13,277 nucleotides of DNA from Bacteroidota bacterium. GTDB taxonomy: Bacteria; Bacteroidota; Bacteroidia; J057. A program made the position numbers and the translations under genes. The DNA lies in NCBI GenBank assembly GCA_004292985.1, contig RDXT01000827.1, forward strand, positions 1-13,277, in the 5' to 3' direction. Position 1 is the first letter of the stretch, and every line of letters begins with the position of its first letter. Shown here piece by piece: positions 1-6,436 of this stretch. Below the pieces are notes generated by a model. The model did not search any database and was not told the origin of the DNA. It was given only the letters and a program-made list of their open reading frames with translations.

Positions 1-261
1 GATGCGATCCGCCTGCACATGCAGCGCTATGAAGGAATCTATTCCGTACCGCTGCGCCTCAGTCCCGTTTCGCAGCAGCCCAATGCTGCATACCGCACCG
101 AAATGGCCGGTATGCAGCAGGCCCTCCATTCCGGAGAAGCTGTATTGGTCTGGTTCTCAGGGATTCACCGCTATTATTTGCCCGACTCCGCAGCCCTGGC
201 TCCCTACCTGGAAGGATTGGAGGTCAGAGAGCTGGAAGACGGGTTTATGGTGGGAGAATGA
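1..261 (+). CDS. C-terminal end of an unidentified protein, possibly a membrane glycosyltransferase (partial)
   Basis: An open frame enters from the left edge in frame 1 and stops at TGA 259-261, leaving 86 visible residues. The visible part is soluble, with no membrane helix. Its end (GEAVLVWFSGIHRYYLP, then a short helix-like stretch and LEDGF) resembles the C-terminal soluble lobe of some ArnT/PMT-like (GT39-type) membrane glycosyltransferases, where a strand is followed by a small domain near the carboxyl end. That is a resemblance only; the catalytic and membrane parts lie outside the window. The last 58 bases overlap the end of the convergent DUF2306-type gene. The true start is not visible. 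Confidence 0.6.
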   Translation, partial: DAIRLHMQRYEGIYSVPLRLSPVSQQPNAAYRTEMAGMQQALHSGEAVLVWFSGIHRYYLPDSAALAPYLEGLEVRELEDGFMVGE

Positions 262-701
262 GGGGCATTCTTCCGGATCAGCCAGCTTCCTCCGGCCATT
301 ACCGCAAAAAGCGCCCCAAAGACGGCAAGCCAGAAAGCACCCCAGGGCACCATCCGCACACCGACCTCGGCAACAAACGCAGCATACAGCCCGACCACTG
401 ACCAGCTCATCCAGTAATAATGCTGCTCGTACCAGCCCTCACGCCGCCTGAGGGCAGCTCTTATGCCCATGTACAGCGTAGCGGCGCTCACCAGAGCGGC
501 AAAGTGAAAGGGGCCCAGGCGGCCCCACAGATCGTAGATCATAAACGCACTCACATTCAGCAAGGCCATAGCAAGGGTGTAAACGTAGCCTGCGCGCTTG
601 TGAATGAGGTCACCTTTGCGGCGCAGCAGCACGAATGTGCCCGCTATCAGGGCCACTACGGCGGCCAGGGTGTGAAAAAGTCCGGTCGGATGGTGAATCA
701 T
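204..701 (-). CDS. DUF2306-type small integral membrane protein
   Basis: Predicted 165-residue membrane protein with about five hydrophobic segments (roughly residues 8-26, 40-56, 65-82, 96-114 and 120-141) and a polar, Ser/Asn/Pro-rich tail. The first loop reads RRKGDLIHKRAGYVYT, with the positively charged KG..HK..G pattern expected of the DUF2306 family of predicted inner-membrane proteins, whose function is unknown. A further conserved-looking YEQHYYWMSWS lies before the fourth helix. It starts 11 bases after the stop of the barrel-like gene (713-1285), so it is probably the last gene of that transcription unit. Its final 58 bases run antisense to the end of the gene at 1-261. No enzymatic motif is visible; membrane location is well supported, function is not. 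Confidence 0.78.
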   Translation of the reverse strand: MIHHPTGLFHTLAAVVALIAGTFVLLRRKGDLIHKRAGYVYTLAMALLNVSAFMIYDLWGRLGPFHFAALVSAATLYMGIRAALRRREGWYEQHYYWMSWSVVGLYAAFVAEVGVRMVPWGAFWLAVFGALFAVMAGGSWLIRKNAPHSPTINPSSSSLTSNPSR

Positions 702-712
702 ATCAGGACTGT

Positions 713-1285
713 TTAGTTGGAGGCGGAACCGAACTGAAGACGGAAACCTGCGGATGCCATAAACCCGTTGCCGAAGGATTGGTAGCCCGCCGGAATACCT
801 GCATTTTTATTGGAAGCGCCTTGTCCACCCATTTCAAAGAAAAAGAGCGAACTGCTGCTCATCAGAAACTCCGCGCCAAAGAGTCCGTACCAGCCCATCT
901 GCCAGTTTCCGTTGGAGAAGGAGGTATGGGGCCTGATCGCCAGCGGACCGGTTTCCCCATAGGCGCGAATGCCGCAGGCGCACACGGGCGCGTAGCTCAC
1001 CAGACCCAGGCGAACCTGAGCAAAACGGGACCATTCCATCGCGGATTCTGTGGTAGCGGGCACCTCATAGTACTGCATCGTTCCGGAAGCACGCAGGGCC
1101 AGATTCCCACGGGCAAAAGAAGGTGTGGAGGCATTTAGCCCAAGGCCGTAATGCTGGCCGGTTTCATTCAGATGAAGGCCGAGCGTTAGGCCCGGACGAT
1201 CACCGCTTTGCTGCGCCACAGACAGGGCGGGCGCTGCCATCAGTCCCCAGATCAGAGAAATTCGGAAAAAAGAAGTGATTTTCAT
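713..1285 (-). CDS. Exported outer-membrane beta-barrel-like protein
   Basis: Predicted 190 residues. The N-terminus (MKITSFFRISLIWGLMAAPALSVAQQ) is a typical signal peptide with likely cleavage around residue 24. The mature part alternates hydrophobic and polar residues with many Gly, Ser and aromatic residues, as in small outer-membrane barrels (for example LTLGLHLN, LALRASGTMQYYEV, WYGLFGAEFLMSSSSLFFFEMG and FMASAGFRLQF). Two cysteines sit close together in a CACG stretch near residue 103. I do not recognise a named family. Its own promoter region (1286-1330) carries a palindrome shared with the promoter of the membrane protein at 1608-2165. It follows the winged-helix gene by 45 bases and precedes the DUF2306-type gene by 11 bases. 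Function unknown; export is well supported. Confidence 0.75.
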   Translation of the reverse strand: MKITSFFRISLIWGLMAAPALSVAQQSGDRPGLTLGLHLNETGQHYGLGLNASTPSFARGNLALRASGTMQYYEVPATTESAMEWSRFAQVRLGLVSYAPVCACGIRAYGETGPLAIRPHTSFSNGNWQMGWYGLFGAEFLMSSSSLFFFEMGGQGASNKNAGIPAGYQSFGNGFMASAGFRLQFGSASN

Positions 1286-1287
1286 AC

Positions 1288-1312
1288 CGTAAATAAGTTT
1301 ATAATGTAAACT
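1288..1312 (-). promoter_or_regulatory. Candidate operator: palindrome plus TATTTACG upstream of the barrel gene
   Basis: Positions 1296-1312 form a perfect inverted repeat, AGTTTA-N5-TAAACT. On the - strand it is followed directly by TATTTACG (1288-1295) and then, after two bases, by the ATG at 1285. The same palindrome core and the same TATTTACG occur upstream of the gene starting at 2165. The winged-helix protein at 1331-1615 is the natural candidate ligand, but that is inference. The A/T-rich composition makes single short palindromes likely by chance; the paired occurrence is what supports it. Confidence 0.5.
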
Positions 1313-1330
1313 AAAAAGGGAAAAAAAGAC

Positions 1331-1615
1331 TTACTCGGGAAAATAGGTTTTCAGGGCCTTGACATAGGTTTCAAAGGCGCTCAGACCTGCCGCTGTTATT
1401 TTGCAGATCGTTTTGGGGCGCTTGTTTTCATAGGTCTTGAGCACAGAGATATACCCCGCCTCTTCTAATTTGGTAATCTGCACACTCAGGTTGCCCGCGC
1501 TCGACTGTGTTTTTTCTTTCAGAAAATTAAAGTCTGCCTGTTCGGTTCCCACCAGCAGAGACATCACTGCCAGGCGGAGCTGCGAATGCAGAATGGGATC
1601 GAGGTCTTTAAACAT
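1331..1615 (-). CDS. Winged-helix transcriptional regulator (HTH_34 / MarR-like)
   Basis: Predicted 94-residue DNA-binding protein. The sequence DPILHSQLRLAVMSLL, then ADFNFLKEKTQSSAGNLSVQITKLEEAGYI, then KRPKTICKITAAGLSAFETYV matches the pattern of the single-domain winged-helix family PF13601: first helix, helix-turn-helix at about residues 28-53, a basic wing near 60-73, and a C-terminal helix usually used for dimerisation. No metal or ligand site is visible. The start is set at 1615: the longer frame (from 1672) lies wholly inside the upstream gene and has an unrelated sequence, while at 1615 ATGTTTAA overlaps the stop of the upstream gene by 8 bases, which suggests translational coupling. 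It probably represses its own cluster through the shared palindromes at 1296-1312 and 2193-2209. Confidence 0.87.
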   Translation of the reverse strand: MFKDLDPILHSQLRLAVMSLLVGTEQADFNFLKEKTQSSAGNLSVQITKLEEAGYISVLKTYENKRPKTICKITAAGLSAFETYVKALKTYFPE

Positions 1616-2165
1616 AGGCTTTCCGGTTGAGCAGCCAGCCGGGAAGGATATAGCCCAGCACGGAGGCGGCAAGGATCAGCAGGTGATAGGGAAATTCGAC
1701 AAAAAGAGACACCCAGGCTGCTATCCAGCACCATATACCGCCATATATCAGGGGCTTAAAGCGGAAAGCCGCTCCTGAGACAAATAAAGCCAGTCCATAA
1801 AACAGCTCGATGACGCTAAAGGATGCATTTCCCATCTGCGCCCCCATAAAGCCGATTGTCATCATACAAATGGAGAAGCCCAGCCAGAGATGATCCAGAA
1901 TGCGGTCAATATGGGTGCTTGTGCGGTCTTTTTTCTGCTGCCGGATGGAGAATACAAGTGTGTAGAGTATCGCTCCGAAAATCAGGAGCCATGCATAAGG
2001 GGCCTCTGCCGGGTAGCCGGCTCTGTCTGCAAAAAAATGCCCGAGGCTGGCAAGCATCACCACATAGCCCCAAGCCATCGAGATATTACCCTCCCCCTTA
2101 CGGACCCGGTTGCGGGCGGCATCAATCATCTCTGTAATCAGCCGGAGGCTTTCTTTTTCGTCCAT
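1608..2165 (-). CDS. Six-helix membrane protein paired with the winged-helix regulator
   Basis: Predicted 185 residues. A charged N-terminal helix (MDEKESLRLITEMIDAARNRVRKGEG) is followed by about six membrane segments, roughly residues 29-47, 56-74, 92-110, 115-134, 138-156 and 159-177, with a basic loop (RQQKKDRTSTHIDR) between the second and third. Membrane proteins of this build are often encoded directly before a small winged-helix regulator in Bacteroidota, and here the two genes overlap by 8 bases. No transporter or enzyme motif is recognisable. A plausible role is sensing or modulating envelope state together with the regulator, but that is inference. It is the first gene of the cluster; a promoter with a nested palindrome lies just upstream. 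Confidence 0.8.
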   Translation of the reverse strand: MDEKESLRLITEMIDAARNRVRKGEGNISMAWGYVVMLASLGHFFADRAGYPAEAPYAWLLIFGAILYTLVFSIRQQKKDRTSTHIDRILDHLWLGFSICMMTIGFMGAQMGNASFSVIELFYGLALFVSGAAFRFKPLIYGGIWCWIAAWVSLFVEFPYHLLILAASVLGYILPGWLLNRKAYV

Positions 2166-2177
2166 AAGAGTTATTTG

Positions 2178-2212
2178 TCGTAAATATAAATTAGTTTACG
2201 ATATAAACCAAA
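2178..2212 (-). promoter_or_regulatory. Promoter of the regulator cluster with nested palindromes
   Basis: On the - strand a TTTG (2209-2212) is separated by 20 bases from TATATTTA (2181-2188), a 7/8 match to the Bacteroidota -7 box TAnnTTTG with suitable spacing. Between the two boxes lies GTTTA-N5-TAAAC (2193-2209 with one flank mismatch). A second, overlapping inverted repeat pairs TCGTAAA (2178-2184) with TTTACGA (2195-2201). Both lie where a bound repressor would block RNA polymerase. The predicted transcription start is only about 8-10 bases before the ATG at 2165, so the leader would be very short. Confidence 0.55.
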
Positions 2213-2230
2213 ATGAGTTACGCTCCGGAC

Positions 2231-2266
2231 AAAAAAAATGTGACCCAGGGGAGTCCCGGGCCACAT
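2231..2266 (-). terminator. Rho-independent terminator of the caspase unit
   Basis: Positions 2238-2266 fold into a long stem with two mismatches: ATGTG/CACAT, CCC/GGG and GG/CC around a five-base loop. On the - strand it is followed by a run of seven to eight T (complement of A 2231-2238). It begins about 20 bases after the stop of the caspase-like gene at 2288 and insulates it from the regulator cluster downstream. Confidence 0.88.
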
Positions 2267-2287
2267 AGTTGGTTTTTTCTGCAAAAC

Positions 2288-4273
2288 TTAATCTATCCGC
2301 TCCAGGGTCACAGCGGTTTCGGTTGAATTCCAGTCATCGCCTCCGTCTCCTCCGTCTGCGCTACCGAAGCTCAGCGCGCGGGTATTGGTGGTCGAACGGG
2401 TGCGGTCGCGGGGCAGCCCCAGTTCCTGCATGGCCATCAGGCGGGCATCAAACTCCTTGGTAGAAGAGATCAGCTTGAAGGTCTCCCGCACCGATTTTTT
2501 GCCCAGACGATAGAGAACATCAGCCACTTCGCCGGATATGGCCTGACCGCGCACGGCCCATACCTCCGCACCCGGATCGAGCCATACGCCTGCCTGGGGC
2601 AGTGCGTCCGGGTTTACGCCGTATTGCGAAGACATATATAACAGGCCACAGTAGAGGCGGCGGCCCGAGTTGTTGGTGATTTTGACCCGGAAAGAGGGCG
2701 CTTTGCCATCGGCTTTTTTGTAGCGGAAAACGATACCGCCTTTTTCTGCCGCGACCACCCGGTTTTCCGTTGCATGGTAGATGTCCACTTTTACCCCTTC
2801 AGACGGAATGCTGCTGTTGGGATTGCGGAGTTCCAGCAGGCGCTCCCATTTGGCTATGTGAAATACCTGGTCAACGGCTTTTTCAGCATTTGCGGCGTTG
2901 ATACCGGCAATCTGCTCGACCAGCGGCTGGGAGTCGGGATCGGACTTCCGGGTGATATAAAATTGATCAGGAAAATCTTTGGAGCCTGCAATCAGGTTAT
3001 AGGCCGCATCGCTCGATTTGTCCACTGCCTTTACATATACGGAGGCCTCCGGATCGTTGGAAAGGGCATTTTTTGCCAGCACGACCCCCTGTGCCACATC
3101 TCCCCGGACGTTTACGCCGAGGGTTTTGACCGGCATGCTGAATATACGGGCGCGGTAGGCGGTTTTGGTGTCGAGAAACAGGCCGTCATTGGGGCGCAGC
3201 AGGGAAAGATTGGGCTTTACTTCGGTGACGGTCGCCTTGCCGAGGGCTTTGCTCATGTCGCGAAGTTCTGCTTCGGGTGCATCTTCGGCAAAAACAGAGA
3301 TGATGGTTGGAGCCAGGCCGAGGCTTTCATCCGGGATGCCGTGGATATTGCCTGCATCTATCACCCAGCCCAACTGGCGGTCGTGGGTAACGGAATAATA
3401 GTTGCTGCCGCGGGTGGCGGTTCCGTTGAGGAATACGCGGTCGAGGTCGCCTGAATCGCGTGCATACAGCTGCGGCACCTGGTCGTAGGTGCGCTGGGTA
3501 ACCAGTCCCCGGACACGGCGCATCAGGTCGGCGTAGGTCATCGGGCCTACTGCGGTCTCTAAGACTTCGATCAATGAAAAGGTAAAAACACCTCTGGGCG
3601 AGCCGCCGAGCAGGGTTTCTTTGGCAAGCTGGAAAGACTGCGCAGCAGACAGGGCCACGTGGCGCGCATCGGGGATCACCAACTGCTGCGTGCCGGATAC
3701 AGAAAGCACACTGCGGTCGGAGTTCAGGTTGCGGGGCAGAATATAGGAGTCGAGGGCGCGCACTTTTTCGGGAAGTTGGTCCACATTCCGCACCTTGGTA
3801 TCTGTGGCACGGGTGCCGGATCCCGAGTTGCAGCAGTCCATAATCACGATGATGTTTTCTGTTTTTTCTGCCACAACGCCCAGCAGGGTAGCCAGCTCTT
3901 TGTCGGCGAGGTCCATTCCATCGGGCATACGGCTGTCGTAGCAAACGATGGTCTCATTCTTTTTGTCCTCTTCAAGGGCCCAGAAGATCTCATGGGCTTT
4001 TTCCTGGGAGCCGTGACCGCTGTAATAAAAAAATACTACATCATTGGCAGTGGCCTTTGTCAGGTGGGTTTCAAATTTGGAAACGATGTTCTGGCGGGTA
4101 GCCTGTTCGTTTTCCAGGATTTCCATCAGCAGAGGCGTACCAGTCTCTGTGGCACGTTTTTTCAGGAAATCACGTATTGCACGCATGTCGTTTACACAAC
4201 CGTCGAGGGCTGGTACGGGGGGGAGGTATTTATCGATACCTACGAGAAGGGCGTAAATGGAGGTGGCGCTCAT
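2288..4273 (-). CDS. Caspase-like peptidase (family C14), paralogue A
   Basis: Predicted 661-residue cytoplasmic protein (no signal peptide or membrane helix). Residues 1-280 form a caspase/metacaspase-like domain: IYALLVGIDKY near the start, FFYYSGHGSQ with the putative catalytic His87, IVIMDCCNSGS with the putative nucleophile Cys148, then ARHVALSAAQSFQLAKE and PRGVFTFSLIEVL, which fit the second half of the fold. The remaining ~380 residues match no family I can name; a part near 560-620 (FRVKITNNSGRRLYCGLLYMSS, GVWLDPGAEVW) looks like a beta-sandwich of the kind found after bacterial caspase domains. The C-terminus is an Asp/Gly-rich linker and DDWNSTETAVTLERID. Start 4273 was chosen because it aligns with the paralogue; a longer frame to 4390 runs through the promoter. 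No effector gene or obvious substrate is adjacent. Cysteine peptidase activity is inferred from the motifs; the target is unknown. Confidence 0.86.
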   Translation of the reverse strand: MSATSIYALLVGIDKYLPPVPALDGCVNDMRAIRDFLKKRATETGTPLLMEILENEQATRQNIVSKFETHLTKATANDVVFFYYSGHGSQEKAHEIFWALEEDKKNETIVCYDSRMPDGMDLADKELATLLGVVAEKTENIIVIMDCCNSGSGTRATDTKVRNVDQLPEKVRALDSYILPRNLNSDRSVLSVSGTQQLVIPDARHVALSAAQSFQLAKETLLGGSPRGVFTFSLIEVLETAVGPMTYADLMRRVRGLVTQRTYDQVPQLYARDSGDLDRVFLNGTATRGSNYYSVTHDRQLGWVIDAGNIHGIPDESLGLAPTIISVFAEDAPEAELRDMSKALGKATVTEVKPNLSLLRPNDGLFLDTKTAYRARIFSMPVKTLGVNVRGDVAQGVVLAKNALSNDPEASVYVKAVDKSSDAAYNLIAGSKDFPDQFYITRKSDPDSQPLVEQIAGINAANAEKAVDQVFHIAKWERLLELRNPNSSIPSEGVKVDIYHATENRVVAAEKGGIVFRYKKADGKAPSFRVKITNNSGRRLYCGLLYMSSQYGVNPDALPQAGVWLDPGAEVWAVRGQAISGEVADVLYRLGKKSVRETFKLISSTKEFDARLMAMQELGLPRDRTRSTTNTRALSFGSADGGDGGDDWNSTETAVTLERID

Positions 4274-4288
4274 TGGTAAAAAGGGAGT

Positions 4289-4332
4289 TGCGTTCGCCTC
4301 AAATACGCAAAAGGATGGCAATCCTCCAAACC
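4289..4332 (-). promoter_or_regulatory. Promoter of caspase paralogue A (conserved block)
   Basis: On the - strand TTTG (4327-4330) is followed after 19 bases by an 8-base box ending in TATTTG (4300-4305), which fits the -33 / -7 pattern of Bacteroidota; the first two bases of the TAnnTTTG consensus are not matched. Between them AGGAT-N4-ATCCT forms a small inverted repeat. The block is 42/44 identical to 6334-6377 before the other paralogue. The predicted start lies about 20 bases before the ATG at 4273, so this gene can be transcribed independently of its neighbour. Confidence 0.6.
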
Positions 4333-4386
4333 TTCCGAAATATAAAACAATGGAAATAAGCGCCTTTTTCCTGCCTTTCAGACAGG

Positions 4387-6321
4387 TCAATCTATCCGCT
4401 CCACGGTTACGGCGGTTTCGGTCGCATTCCAGTCGTCGCTGCTGTAATCTGCATCGCCAAAGTCTGCCGCAGACTCCGAGCGGAGGCTTGGGCGGGGCAA
4501 TCCCAGAGGCGTCATCGCCAGCGGGCTGGCATCAAACCATTTGGTAGAAGAAATCGCTTTGAAGGTCAGCACCACCGCTTTTTTTCCCATCTGGTAAAAG
4601 GCATCCGGAACCCCTGGTTTGATAGGTCTGCCATCATTTGCCCAGGCTTCCTGATCCGGGTCGAGCCACACGCCCCCCTGTTTTTGCGGCAGAATATCAG
4701 CTTTTACTTCATACTCGGGAGACAAATAGAGCAAACTACAATAGAGCCGGCGGCCCGAGCGATTGGTGATTTTTATCCGGAACGCCTGCCTGCCCTCTGC
4801 CTGTTTATACCGGAAAATGATGCCGCCCTGTTCCGGAGCAACTATCTGATTCTCGGTAGCGTGGTATATGTCCACTTTTACACCTTCAGAAGGAATGTTG
4901 CTGTTGGGGTTGCGGCGCTCCAGCAGGCGCTCCCATTTGGCTATGTGAAACAGTTGGTCAACTACCTTTTGCGCACTGGCTGCCTGGATGCCCGGAATCT
5001 GCTCGACCAGCGGCTGGGAGTCGGGGTCCAGTTTGCGGGTGATATAGTACTGATCCGGAAACGCATCCGAGCCTGCGATCAGGTTATAGGCTGCCTCGGC
5101 GGGCGTATCCACCGCTTTTACATACAGGGAAGCCTGTGTGTCATTGGCCAGCGCCGTTTTTGCCAAAGCTATGCCCTGTGCCACATCTCCCCGGATATGC
5201 ACGCCAAGGGTTTTGATGGGCAGGCTGAATATACGGGCGCGGTAAGCGGTAGCTGTGTCGAGAAACAGCCCGTCGGCAGGCTTCAGCAATGAAATATCCG
5301 GCCTTACTTCCGTAACCGTGGCCTTGCCCAGGGCTTTGTTCATGTCGCGAAGCTCCGTTTCGGGCGCATCCTCGGCAAATATGGCGATGATGGCAGGCGC
5401 GGCGCTCAGGTTTTGATCCGGAATACCATGAATACTACCCGCATCTATCACCCAGCCCAGTTTTGCGTCGTGGGTAAGTGCAAAATAATTGCTGCTGCGG
5501 CTCACGGCCCCATTGAGAAATACGCGGCCCGGGTCGCCCGACTCCAGCGCATAAAGCTGCGGCACCTGGTCATAGGTGCGCTGCATGACCAGGTTGCGAA
5601 CCCGGCGCATCAGATCGGTATAGGTCAGCGGACCGACAGCAGTCGCCAGCACTTCGAGCAGCGAATAGGTAAAAATACCTCTGTAAGCGCCCCCGATGAT
5701 GTCTTCTTTGGCTTTCTGAAAAGACTGTGCAGCAAACAAGGCTACATGCCGCGCCTCCTGCGCGCTGCCGGAGTTGAGCGGCATGATAAAAGACTCGGCA
5801 GGGCGCACCCGTTGGGGGAGGTCATTGATACTCACGCTTCGCACACGGGTCGTTTCCGAGCGGGTGGCCGAGCCTGAGTTGCAGCAGTCCATGATCACAA
5901 GGATATTTTCTGTCTTTTTAGCCACCTGGCCCAGCAGGTTGGCAATCTCCTTGTCGGCGAGCTGGAATCCATCGGGTTCGCTGTCATAGCAAATGAGGGT
6001 CTCCAGCTTTTTGTCTTCTTCAAGTCCCCAGAATGCCTGATCGGCTATCTGCTGGGAGCCGTGGCCGCTGTAGTAAAAAAATACGGTATCATCAGCGGAA
6101 GCCTTTGTCAGGTGTGTTTTAAATCCGGAAACGATGTTCTGGCGGGTAGCCTGCTCATTTTCAAGGATTTCCATCAGCAGGGGTGTGCCTGTTTCGGTAG
6201 CGCGCTGCTGTAGAAAATCGCGCATCGCCCGCATATCGTTCACGGCGCCTTTGAGGGCTGTTACGGGAGGCTGATAGGTGTCAATCCCTACAAGAAGGGC
6301 GTAAATGGAGGGGGTATTCAT
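4387..6321 (-). CDS. Caspase-like peptidase (family C14), paralogue B
   Basis: Predicted 644-residue cytoplasmic protein, the upstream copy of the pair. The caspase-like domain covers residues 1-271: IYALLVGIDTY, FFYYSGHGSQ with putative catalytic His87, ILVIMDCCNSGS with putative nucleophile Cys147, ARHVALFAAQSFQKAKED and YRGIFTYSLLEVL. The remaining ~370 residues match paralogue A throughout, including LGWVIDAGSIHGIPD, KALGKATVTEV, PDSQPLVEQIPGI, IAKWERLLE and IPSEGVKVDIYHATEN, and the beta-rich part with RRLYCSLLYLSPEY. The region between the catalytic Cys and the following ARHVAL is 12 residues shorter than in A. It ends in an acidic, Ser-rich linker and DDWNATETAVTVERID. The start at 6321 aligns with A and lies about 20 bases below a good promoter. 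Family assignment is firm; the exact peptidase specificity and role are unknown. Confidence 0.87.
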   Translation of the reverse strand: MNTPSIYALLVGIDTYQPPVTALKGAVNDMRAMRDFLQQRATETGTPLLMEILENEQATRQNIVSGFKTHLTKASADDTVFFYYSGHGSQQIADQAFWGLEEDKKLETLICYDSEPDGFQLADKEIANLLGQVAKKTENILVIMDCCNSGSATRSETTRVRSVSINDLPQRVRPAESFIMPLNSGSAQEARHVALFAAQSFQKAKEDIIGGAYRGIFTYSLLEVLATAVGPLTYTDLMRRVRNLVMQRTYDQVPQLYALESGDPGRVFLNGAVSRSSNYFALTHDAKLGWVIDAGSIHGIPDQNLSAAPAIIAIFAEDAPETELRDMNKALGKATVTEVRPDISLLKPADGLFLDTATAYRARIFSLPIKTLGVHIRGDVAQGIALAKTALANDTQASLYVKAVDTPAEAAYNLIAGSDAFPDQYYITRKLDPDSQPLVEQIPGIQAASAQKVVDQLFHIAKWERLLERRNPNSNIPSEGVKVDIYHATENQIVAPEQGGIIFRYKQAEGRQAFRIKITNRSGRRLYCSLLYLSPEYEVKADILPQKQGGVWLDPDQEAWANDGRPIKPGVPDAFYQMGKKAVVLTFKAISSTKWFDASPLAMTPLGLPRPSLRSESAADFGDADYSSDDWNATETAVTVERID

Positions 6322-6333
6322 TGGCGAGAAAGG

Positions 6334-6377
6334 TGCGTTCGCCTCAAATACGCAAAAGGATTACAATCCTCCAAACC
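6334..6377 (-). promoter_or_regulatory. Promoter of caspase paralogue B (conserved block)
   Basis: The counterpart of 4289-4332, with TTTG (6372-6375), a 19-base spacer and a box ending in TATTTG (6345-6350) on the - strand. The spacer holds AGGATT-AC-AATCCT, a perfect 6-bp inverted repeat. It lies directly after the terminator of the barrel gene (6385-6412), so paralogue B starts its own transcription unit. Confidence 0.6.
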
Positions 6378-6384
6378 GCCTAAA

Positions 6385-6412
6385 ACAAAAAAGGCCAGCG
6401 CAGGCAGGCCTT
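6385..6412 (-). terminator. Rho-independent terminator after the small barrel gene
   Basis: AAGGCC (6391-6396) and GGCCTT (6407-6412) form a perfect 6-bp stem with a 10-base loop, followed on the - strand by a T-rich run (complement of A 6385-6392). It lies 24 bases after the stop at 6437 and separates this gene from the caspase unit. Confidence 0.88.
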
Positions 6413-6436
6413 ATATATACACATTTCAAACAAGCT

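Larger units (their letters stand above)
2288..6377 (-). repeat. Tandem gene duplication (caspase paralogues with their promoters)
   Basis: Two diverged direct copies: 2288-4332 and 4387-6377, each a promoter block plus a caspase-like gene. The proteins align along their whole length, by eye at roughly two thirds to three quarters identity, with few gaps. The 44-bp promoter block is 42/44 identical, and DNA at both gene ends (about the last 50 bases, and around the promoter) is also highly similar. The duplication unit therefore included promoter and gene. No transposase or flanking repeat was seen. Confidence 0.85.

Noticed and set aside
1616..1672. Longer start for the winged-helix regulator
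   Set aside because: The added 19 residues are a shadow of the membrane protein's reading frame and do not belong to the winged-helix family; the coupled ATG at 1615 fits better.
2774..4279. Several + strand frames of 200 codons or more opposite the caspase genes
   Set aside because: They mirror the codon bias of the - strand genes, recur at equivalent places in both paralogues, and encode no family-like protein.
4370..4386. Small hairpin just after the stop of caspase paralogue B
   Set aside because: On the - strand the stem is followed by A residues rather than T, so it does not look like a terminator; read-through into paralogue A remains possible.
4274..4390. N-terminal extension of caspase paralogue A by 39 residues (start at 4390)
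   Set aside because: The extra stretch runs through the conserved promoter block and has no counterpart in paralogue B; both proteins align from the ATG at 4273 / 6321.
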